Made by a program: the position numbers and the translations under genes
Shown here: in pieces, positions 51,601-63,100 of the stretch
Numbering within the stretch: the stretch's first letter is position 1
How the letters are laid out: each line of letters begins with the position of its first letter
Assembly (NCBI RefSeq): GCF_016097555.1
Contig: NC_054702.1
Location: 105,937,226 to 106,001,225, forward strand
From: Gigantopelta aegis
Lineage: Eukaryota; Mollusca; Gastropoda; Neomphalida; Peltospiridae
Length of the DNA: 64,000 bases
Reading direction: 5' to 3'
Notes under the pieces: generated by a model
Told to the model about the DNA's origin: nothing
Database searches by the model: none
The model's input: only the letters and a program-made list of their open reading frames with translations

Positions 51601-54600
51601 TAGTCAGATATTTTAACTGGTCATGTTACTTATTTCTCATTAAACATGAACCACTTACAGTGCGAGGAATGTCTGGCATGTATGATACTGGAACAACATA
51701 CTCTTTCTGGTAATTGTGGCAAATATCGTAAAGGAACACCTTGCTTTATTGTAATATGCATGAATTTTTGTTCTGTTTTTTTCAGAAACATTGTCAGTTT
51801 AACCTTGACCCTGCTGACGCCCTGGTGGCCCTCAAGATGGGCATTCAGTTTGACAGTTGTAAGGAAAGCATGGACAGTCAGGAAGAGCAGAAGCAATCCA
51901 CAGGGCCAGAAGAGTGAGTTGTCTTTCTTTAAAGAGCTGTGTTATAACATCGGTTACTTATACAAAATACATGATCAACTACTGTTTGTTATTAGTCCCT
52001 GACCTGTCCAACTAGAGAGAACTATAGGTTTTGTCTCTGTCCTTTTGTCTGTTCATTTGTCTGTCATACATATAGTTTTCCGTATCTTTTTTTCACAATG
52101 CTGCAAAATATTAAGTTGAAATTTGGTATAGCTTTATCATGTACTGTTATGATAAAGTTTGACTTTCATGACAGTTTACTTGTGTTTCATAAAGTTATGG
52201 TCCTAGAATTTAGGAGATATGAAAATTTCTTAGACTTGGTAAGGAGCATGTATTGCTTTAACAGTACTCTCAGAATGCTTGTTACTATTAATAACAAGCT
52301 CATCGAGTATCTAGATACTGCATACAATATGTTGTCACAAATTCAGTACCCTACATACTTCATTTATTTCATTTCAACTTATTTTCATGCTGTCCAATTA
52401 CGGTTCAAGTATGCTGTCCTGGGCACACCTCGGCTATCAGGGCTGTCTGTCCATGACAGTGAGTTAGTTGTTAGTGGTTAGTGAGAGAGAAAGGGGTGTA
52501 GTGGTCTTACACCTACCCATTGAGTCGTTAAAACTCGCTCTGGGTGGGAGCCGGTACCGGGCTGCGAACCCTAAACCTACCCATTGAGTCGTTAAAACTC
52601 ACTCTGGGTGGGAGCCGGTACCGGGCTGCGAACCCTGTACCTACCAGTATTATGTCCGATGGCTTAACCAGGACACCACCACCATACTATACAAGTTAAT
52701 TTTCTTGGTAACCAGACGTTGATTTCACGGTTTTTTGATGACAACTACCATCAAGGTTGGTTAATTAAGAGTGCTTGTAATTGGTTTGCTTTAGTTTGAC
52801 CCATCACCAATCCAAAATGGTTTGACACGGTGTTTCGTTGACATCACTACATTAGTACACATATTGATTGTTTATGATGTTTGGGCCTACAGAGTATATT
52901 TGAAAGTTTTGGGGGTGGGGGGGTGGTGGCATAGTATGATGGTCCAGAGAATAGAAATTTGATTGCCTGAACCTATTAGAGGGTGGGGGGTATGCTTCCC
53001 TGAGAATTAGTTTTTTTCGGGTGTTCAAACACTTCATTTCCAGCTTTCTGGGCACAATAATAAGGAAATGAAAGGTTGGGGAGGTGGCATTGCCCCTGTG
53101 GCACCCTTGTTTTGTGGCCCCTGCAAGTTGGCTTCTAAGTGAGTTTTGACTACAATTCAGTTCACATTCGTAATTTAAATTTTTTATTATTATTATTATT
53201 ATTATTATTGTTCTCTTTGAGTAAATAAGTCTGTACGTCAGATTGAAGAACATACTTTACAGTTTTAATGATATGAATTTAATACATGTAGTAAGCAAAG
53301 AATAAATACTCGTTGGATATTTGTCTACAGAGCACCTGAAATTCATATTAGTTATTGTCAGCTGCTTTCATACAACAAGCTATGTCATCATGTTGTACCT
53401 ATATTAGCAAGGGTAGTCACAGGATATCAAAGTCTGGTATGTGATGGTCAGAAAATTCATACTGTTCTAAATAGTAAAATAAGGTTTAACATTTTGGCTC
53501 TTGTGTTGAAAAAAAAAAGTAAGAATTTTGTAGTATTCTTTTGCCTCTAAGGAGGGTTAAATTTAAAGATTAGAAATATGGTTGATATGATAATGCAGTA
53601 GCATTGAATTTATTGTGTATAGCTTGTTGCAGATGACATCAGGAAATATATACTGTTGTTTATCCAGCATGTGGAAATGTTAAAAGTTACCACATAGTGT
53701 TGACATTTATTATTATGGATTGCCAGGTCACACAGTGTTTAGATCACTTCCTTGCCTGGAGACATAAAATCATTGTAGATATCTCAAATGTTATGAAGAT
53801 TTCTTTCTGAATAATAAATGATGCAATAGTTCACACTAACCCAACAGTATTTGTTAATTTCAAAGCAAATGACATGACTACCTTGTCAAAATGTTAAGAT
53901 TTTATAAATATTTGTCAAGTCATTGAAAAAAGGCAAATAAATTAAATTTATTTGTGTATATCTGTATATATTGGTCTCTAATTTAAACTTATCTATTAAT
54001 ATGGTGATTTTATTGCATTTGTTTATGTCATTTTATTTAGGTTGTCTAGATCTGGTAGTGAGTGTAAAGTAGGAGGAAGTTCTGAATGCTGTGCGGTTTC
54101 TGACGAACTTCAACAAGTGTCACTACATGATTCTGAAGTTCACGGTAACTGGTTTAAATATTCTGATTTTAATAGCACCTATGGTAAAGGTTTTTTTATA
54201 TTATGATATATATTTAAAACATACAGACCTATTAAAGTTTAGAAATGAATTTATTATACATATGCTTTAAATTAAACTGTGTATGTATGAAACTTACAGA
54301 CTTATATTGTTATCAAATGACTGTTTGTAATTTCATAGGGTACATTCTTGTGGAAGATACAGATTCTGTGATAATGTGATAAATGGATAATTTATTTAGA
54401 GTGACTTTCAGTTGATGAGTAATTTACTAATAGTTAAATTTTAGAATTGTTATTTCATTTCATCTCTTTCGGTTTTTATTGTGAATATGTTTTGGAATAT
54501 ATGATTGGAAATTAACCATACTCTTCTTAAATTATTTCCTTGTATCTAATCTTGACTTTCTTTTTTAACAGAAGATATACCACCATGTACCCAAAGAGCC

Positions 54601-57130
54601 AGACCATCGGATGATGTTCTTGTGCATTCTCTATGTGTTGTGGATAACACGGTGAAAGGTTTGGACAAACCCGAAGGAGCTACTTCTAGCTCTAACAAAC
54701 TGCAGACCTCAAAATGTGATAAGCGATTAATTCCCCAGCCAACACTGTTGTGTGGTGTGTCGCTGAGGAGGACCAAGTGTGTGTCTGGGAGCGAGGACAA
54801 TGAGATGTCCACAACAACCAACGGCCGGAGCGAGGCCGTGCAGCTGATGAACCAGGTGAACCAGGTCGTCAGTAGTGACATACATTCCAGAATTATCACT
54901 AATTCTGACCACGGCAGTGACTTCGTGCGGCCCGAGACGAATCTGATTCCGTATCTGTTAGTTGTAGCAGCGCCAGAAGCGGCCCCACCGAGGCCTGTGA
55001 AGAAAGACGATAATACGGACAGCACTCAGGCCAACATGGCACGAGAAAACACGGTTGTCGTGACTGGCAGCAGTTCATCCATGCATCCCGACTGGACGAT
55101 GTTCCTGGAGAATGATCAGTGGGCTGATCCAGATATTCAGATTATCGGCTTCACACCGGCTCCGAATCAACCGGTTCAACCCAAGTTCAAGAATCCCATT
55201 CATCACCTTCCGAAGGGAGTCACAGTGAATCATATTGGAAACTCGATTACCATTTACCAGTCGAACAGCCACCCGCATGTTGTGGAGCCTCAGTTGGAGG
55301 AGCTAGAGGAGGTGGAAGAGTCGGTGCCGAATGGACCGAAAGCCGGGATGGTGCTGCAATGTGTAGAATTTCCGGTGGAGTTCCAGAAAGAGTATCTGGA
55401 AGTGCACTCAATTACTCCCTCCATTGATAAGCAATATGTGATAGTAGTTCTTGCTCCAAAATCTGAAATTACTTCCGAATCTTCGGAAGAGGATTCCGTG
55501 ATGGAGAACTCTCATCCAGCACAGCCCAATGGAACCGCGAACGGTTACCATGACACTTACTGCGGGGGTGCCATTCTCGTGTACAAGCTAATCTTCAATG
55601 ACGTGTGGGTGACACTGAATGAAACTCCCGTGGCCGTGCATGGTATCGAACAGTTGAGTAACGCTGTCACCAAGGTGCTGGTTTTGCCGCAGGAGATGTC
55701 CGACCAGGCGGAGGATGACGATTTGGTAAACACTGCGGCCCGTTTTACTAACGTGGTCTCCAGCAGTAAGGTGAAGCCGTCGCCATGTCTGGGGCAGCTG
55801 GCAGTCACGCTGAAGAGCGGAAGTGTGTGGCTCCTCAATCTGGCTGATATGAAGCTGTTGTCGGAGATACAACCACCAGAAGATGATACCTTTTTGTCAC
55901 TGACCTATTGTATCGGTAAGCTGCTTCTTAATTCAGTCTGTATGTCTTTAGTTAGAATCTATGGTAAAGTCCTTGGTTACAAATTTATAAATTTTACTTA
56001 TATATATTTTGACTTAAATGTTTTAGAAATACACAAAGTAAAGTTTATATTTGAACTGGTAAGTATTATTTTTGTTAGTTTCTCTAATTTTTATGATATT
56101 TTAGATCAATTAATGTTGATTAAAATTAGGCACAAAATAAAATAAGTTATATTTACTTCTGGACATTTGTGGCTGGATGTCCAGTATTTATGTCCATTAT
56201 TCTCAATAACTAGGGTTTTTAACCAGAACTTTTTTTGGAAATGAACTAAGATTCATATCCCAATATTTTGTGATTTTCGATATTCAGTCGAATCCACTTT
56301 ATAGCATAAATTGGTTAGTTGCATATAATTCGGCTGCACATTAAAAACTAATATTAAAAGAAGAAAAAGTAAAAGTGGTTACTAAAACTGGCGATGTACA
56401 ATGTTGACATCTCGCGCAACAAGACTCATCCTAGTGCTTATAGCAATGTGTTCAAGTGTTTATTGCAGTAATCCTGGGACCATTATTGCATCATTTAGGT
56501 CTTGATGGCAGGATTTCAGTGTAATTTGTCCTTTGTTACAAAATTACTTAAAACAATACTGACAACGGTACTACGTTGACAGAACACAAAAACCTCTCTA
56601 CGGCTGTGAAATAGTCCATTGTTATTTTTATGTGCGCATGCGCTAGCTTAAAGCGATTGATAACACTGGAAGATAGACTTGTCCAAGGCAATTGTGTCCT
56701 AGAATAAATTTAATAAAGATAATTAAATATTACTGTATTTTGTATGTCACTTTTGAACCACTGTATTTTAAGTTAAGATTAATTATCACTGCTATTTATT
56801 TATGTTAAAACAATAATTTAAAAAACCTTATAAAAACTGCAACTAACTGCATCACTAGCATTGTTTTCAACAGAGAGACACTTACCATGTCTGAGGTAAA
56901 ATTTTCACAACTATGAACTAACCCAATTGTCCACGCCTTTTCAGTGTATTACTAGTTGTCAATTAATTAATTGTTACAGCTACTCAACAGTTTACAGTCA
57001 GTCTATGTGATAGCAAGTGAAAGAAGGCCCCATGAAAGAAATAAACATCATTTTCGTTTTTCACTTGGGAAGGCTACATCAAAGCAACTGCCAGCCAGAG
57101 TGAAATTGACAAGTTTAATCTGTTACACTG

Positions 57131-57166
<36 letters not shown>

Positions 57167-60100
57167 TTGATTTCATGTTATTACATTTGAGTTGAATCAT
57201 TTGTATTTTTCTTTCAAGAGGTTTGACCCTTGATGAACTTACAGCAGACTTGCAGATAAAAATATTTTTAACTCAAAGCCAAATAAATTATTTTTACAAC
57301 ATTCATATTGGGTCTTTGTTTCTAGAATAAGATGCTTACAGGCCTATAGGTATGACATCTGGAGTGGGGAAGGCACGGTCTAGTTTGGGGGGGGGGGGGG
57401 GGGGGGTGATAATCCAGATTTTAATCTGTATATGGAATAGGAAAAAACACATACATTTGTGGTGGAGGAAGGAGGGCGGGCACAGGCCTCTCCCCTGGTT
57501 CCTACAGGGGAGAGGAGGGGCAGGCACAGGTCTTGCTTACATCGTGTTAGTAATTTTATTCATTATTAAATATATTTAATTTTCTAATTAATTAATAAAA
57601 TAAGCAAAATAAACACTACGCTTGTTATATTTTGTTCAATGCACAATAGCATTTCTAACAAAATATACTGTAACATTAGTACACTGTAGCTGAAATCGGT
57701 TGACAATTAACAGTTGCTAATTTAAGCTATGTATATTTCGCCTGCAAATTGCGCTTTGCCAAGTAACACGGTTTCACTACTCAACACCTCTTAGAACAGT
57801 TGGTGTGAACTGTGGAAAAGCCGTGTGCAATAAACTGCAACATGAATATTAGTAGCTAGACATAGCATCAAGAAACACAACCACAGATTTGTAACAATGC
57901 AAAATTGAAAATATTTGATCTTACAACATTTATACTGTTATTTTATTTATTATTATTTTAAAATACATGTATAAACAAATGAAACATACATTTATCGGCA
58001 TTCAGACACTTTTCTGCAGTTAATAGTAAGATAGACTGTCCACAAAGCATTTGTAAAGTTTACCGTTGGTTATAATCTGGAAGTGGGGCTCTGTCGGATA
58101 ATCGGTTATACCTATTATTGGCATAAATTTGACAAGCACCGGGGCTATGCAATTAAGCGGATTTGACTGTATGCTATTGATTCCTGAAAATGTCTGCGAC
58201 GTTCCGCCATTGTTGTCAAGCAAAAATAATTGCTAAAAACCACTTTTTCAACTCAAAATCCCTGGGCAGGTATTTTCCATTGAAAACTGAAAAACTAAAG
58301 CTGCCATACTCTCAATTAATTTATTTCTTGTTGTTCTATTATTATTTCTGGTGAGTGCCTTGTTCAAACTGGTGGGAAATATGAATTGGGGAATGCACTG
58401 AATACAGTGTACAGTATGTTGACTTGCTTGACATCATAGTAGTCAGAATGTTAAGTAAATGTTGGGACCTTTTCATTTGGAAATAATTCCAGGTGAAGTT
58501 TCAAATGAGCATATCCACACATCTAAATTACAAGCATTCATATCACTGTTCCCATTGTACCGACACTTGCATGTATATCTTATATTTGATATAATAAAAC
58601 AATTGTTGATGGAAATTTAGGGTGTGTAGTTTTTGTTTAAATAATAATTTGTGGAGAAGTACCACCATTCTTGATTTTCTTGACCTGGTAACCTGAACAT
58701 CCATTCTCAACTTATTACAATGTTGAAACTAGACATTTCATTTTCTAACTAGATAGTCCCATTTTTTTATTTTTTTTGTTAATGATTCAACCTACAATTA
58801 CACCCAGGTATTGAGCGACTATGCGGCTGCACCAACAGTGGCAAGCTTCTCTTCTACCAGATCTCTGAGCAGAGTCCGGACCTTCAGGATGGCCCACTCG
58901 AACTGGACAGCTCCAGCTCCAAAGAGTGGCAGGACGACGCCACGGTCTGCAAGAAGGCCAAGCTGGAGGATGTCATAGACCAGCCTATGGCCAAGCTCGG
59001 CCAAGGTATGAAATGACACAAGTGTCTTCTGTTTTTACCTTTGTTACCTAATTTCATATTCCCTTATTACTGATGCATTGTGTACAGTTGTATTTGTAGA
59101 GACTTTGTAGTTAGCACCACTTCCTGATATATACAAGTGGAGAGGATTTTTTTTGTTTTTTGTTTTTTTGTTAATAGTCTATTAGTGGTAGTATATTAAC
59201 ACAGCATTAATAAAACATTCCTCCATACCAGTGAATTAAGTTCAGTTTTAAAGCATCATCATTCAGAAAGCATTTGTTCTAAAAAATGTATTAATGTTTG
59301 AGCGCAGACATTGTTTGTAAGGTAAATAAATGATAAAATGTGTTTACCAATAACAGGAATGCTACAAAAAAATATCATTTGAAAACAGTTAAGAAACTAG
59401 GTTTGCATTGACCTCAAAAGTCCTTGAATGTCACTGTGTTTCTGGAAAAGTGTTTGGGTTTTTGCAAATATGGATTTTATGCTTAAAAGGTTTTAATGAA
59501 TTTTTATTTCTTGATTTTATCTAAATTGCTGTTACAAGACCGTATGTGTAATATATCAAAATATGTTTATTACAGAGTTCCTAGCAAAACGTCCTTTGAC
59601 TGCAGAGGTACTGTCAAGTTTCCACAGTCTAATACAGTTTGAGAATTTGTATCCCCGCTACACGGCTACCGTTCCACCATGTTGGAGTGAAATTCAGCAG
59701 GAACAGCAACAGAGGCGTCATCCACAGCATCTACAACAACAAGGGGAGGCTACTCAACACACCCGGACATGGAAGTTGACACCTGACAGGTTGGTTTTCT
59801 ACCAATTCATCACATGGTTGACTGTTATAGTTTGTTATAATAAGTTGTTTTTTAAACTTTTAGGTGATCATTTTATCTTTTTGTACTTTGCAATGTAAAT
59901 ATTTAAACACCACTGACATATTGCTACAGCTGATAGATTCTGTTTTCATTTTTGGTATCATTTATATTATTAAGTCAAGCCAAGAGTTTCTTTGGGTTTT
60001 AATATCAAGCCAAGAGTTTCTTTGGGTTTTTTACCGCCCACTTCATTAAGAAAGTTTGGTAATTCTTTTTTGTTAATGTGAAAGAAAAAGTATTTCTTTA

Positions 60101-63100
60101 TTTTTATTTTTTATTAATTTATTTTAATCAATAGTGCAAACAACACTTGGAATGAACATTTGTTGGAAATTGTGCTCCCGCGACCCTGTTGCGTGGGACA
60201 TGTTGACCTGAAGTTCACCCTGCATCCTGTATGTACTTCTGACCCAAACATCGAGGTCACATTACTAAAGCAAAATATAGGAAACATCCGCAAGTCACAA
60301 GTTCTGCACCAGCCTGAGCCAATTAGCGTGGATCAGAAAGTTGACTTCATTTTAGAAGGTTCATCATCCGACACCTCGCAGCCAGAGTTTATTAACAACG
60401 TGTTGGATCCTGCGTTTCTTGAGCTGCACAACGCAGAGATATTGTGTGGGCCGGTGAAGATATCCAACTGCATGGATCTGTCTGGAAGTGGCGGCTTAGT
60501 GTCCCTCACCAGTCCCCAGCTGCTCAACTCGAAACCCAGGTCCCTGCTGCTGCACATTAAAGGATTCCAAAACACATCTGATGAAACATCTAAGGTAGAG
60601 TTTTCTTCTTCATTTATTTAATATTTTTGTGTAGGGTAAAAGAAATAACACCATGTAGTAACATACAAAATGTACGTATTTTTTCCTGATTTGACTGTTA
60701 ATTGGTGATAGTTTTATATGAATATACTATGATTTTTTTTACCACATATTGGCTATTAATATAAGTTTGTCAGTTTGGAGTCTTTTGTTGTGGTAATGTT
60801 GTAACTATTAACTGCTATAATGATTTAATTCAACAACATTGAAATTCCCGTAGCACATGCAATTATATCATCGATTTAACTGAAACATTGTTGAACCATG
60901 ATGGGCATACATGAACCTAATGATGTCAAGTTTTCTGTAAATTTTGACAATGAGTTTCAAATCAAAGTCAAAGTAGTTTTAAGAGATATATGGTAATATT
61001 GTCTTGTTCATTTGTTTTTATTGACAGCTAGAACTAACTTCGTATTCTTCTTTAGTTCTTGAACTACTATGAGTATGCTACATTTTTAACATAGATTACA
61101 AATTAAATACTTTTTTGTGCTATTTATTTTTTTAAAGTACTGTGAAAATTTAACTAAATTGTTTTTTTAATCATTGTTATTTTATTATTATTATTATTAT
61201 TATTTAATCTGTAGGAAAATAAGAAGAAAGCCAACATTGTTTCTTCTGCATTCAAACCGAAGACGAAAAGTATTAAGTCTTTGTTTGAGAATGTTCCCCA
61301 CATGCCTGGAACGAGTGCCACAGAACGTCTAGCGGCCACCGCTCCCAAACAGAAGCTTACTGATGTGAAAGGGTGTGACTGGCTGCAGGAAATTTCTGTC
61401 ACTGTGAGGAAGATGAAACGGACTCATGTGTTGAGAGAAAGGGCTCAGCGAAATGCTATGATAGATCTTCAGGCGTTCCATGAAAAACTCACCGGAGTTA
61501 TCACCAAGCCAAACGAAAGCGAGCTCGCTGGGGTGGGCTTGGAGCATGCTCAGAACATGGCTTTGGATATATTGTCATGGATTGCGTCTATACAAATGAG
61601 TGATCCTCAAAAGAGGTAATGTCTGTCTACTGTGTGTTTAAATATTTTTTATGATGGTTCTGTATTTCTATCTGATTTAAAAGGAGTTTAATGCCAGAAA
61701 ACACTGGCTATTATTTTATTTAATGTTTATATATATATAAAAAAATTATGCCCAACACACACCCCACACTCACACTTTCTGTTGGCTATTTGTTTTTATG
61801 CTGAAGTGTTACATACTCTCCTAAAAGTATTATTCCCATGTAGGAAAGGCAGCCGGTGTTTAGTGACTGTGATACAACAACAGCTCAGAGAGTTGGTGAA
61901 AGCCTGCTTCATTGATGGTTCGAGAACCACCGCCCACAAGTGTGCCAGGCTGTTCGCTCTGTTGACAGAGTAAGAAATGACTTAATCTTTGTAAATCATG
62001 TAATCAATGTATTGGCCTGAAATGACACTTAGGCAATTGTTTAACTACAGATTGTTTTACAAATCTTGAATTTTTAAATTGGAAAATGTTAAAAGGGTGA
62101 CTTCAATTGTATTATGCCTTTATTCTGTTTTGAAAGTGTTTTTAGTTAATAAAAATAGTTAAGTAATGAATTTTTATTGTTTGTAAGTGGAGGATAATTA
62201 CCAAAGAAAAATAGCTTATTTTGTTGTTCATTATATAACTTTAAAAAATAGGTTAATTCACCAATTTACATTTAATTATATTTCAGAAGTGTTTTCTCTT
62301 GTTTGCTTCTTTCATGTTATTGATTTTGTGTGTTTGTTATTTAACAGGTATGTGAAGGTTGCAGCAGACCCTAATCTAGCACCGACATTCAGCTACCTTC
62401 TACTGCAGTCCATTCTCGCTTGTTTACCCCTGATTCCGTGTGCCATGTCGGCAGGAGCCATGAAGTGGTACTTCACTCTTCTCAACCACATCAAGTGTAT
62501 GGACATTGGCAGTGTATCCAAGTCGTGCACAGAGCTTCTCGGCACCATCGCCAAGCAGTATCATGAACGATCCTTGCCAATGCATGCTCTGCTAAAAGCC
62601 AGGTATGTATTAACTACTAAATCTCGTTCCGGCTTAAAACAATTATTTAAGTGTGGTGTTTTTTCGTTCTTTTTGGGGTTTTTTGGTTTTCTTTTTTTTG
62701 TCAATAATTGCAGCTTGGCTGGACTTAAAAAGAAAAGAAAACTGTTTTGAAAATAACAAAAATGTGATTTATTTACATGAAAATTGTAAAAACATTACTC
62801 AAGATATAAATAAAATAGCTTACTCTGCCATAGTGAAAAATATTGTCTGATTATGAAGTTTTGAAATTAAATTTTCTTGATTAGTTTTTCTTGCTGACCT
62901 CTATATTTGATTATTCTTTTGTTACGGTATCCCTATTAGTTGGAGATACATTTTTATGTCTTTTTCCTCTTTTTTTTTTCTTTTTTTATTCAGAATATTT
63001 GGCTAAATTTAATTAAGTTGGGCTATAGATATTTTAAATGTTGCGCAATTTGCATATTTCAGATATGGTTTGTATGGTCATCCATTTGAACCCGACCTCT

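Noticed and set aside
54546-55025. 159-residue minus-strand frame
   Set aside because: Shadow of BIRC6 exon 11, whose plus-strand frame matches the family.
55916-56145. Extension of the exon 11 frame to a stop at 56145
   Set aside because: Lies past a good donor (ATCG|GTAAGC), turns AT-rich and has no family similarity. The next exon continues in the right phase.
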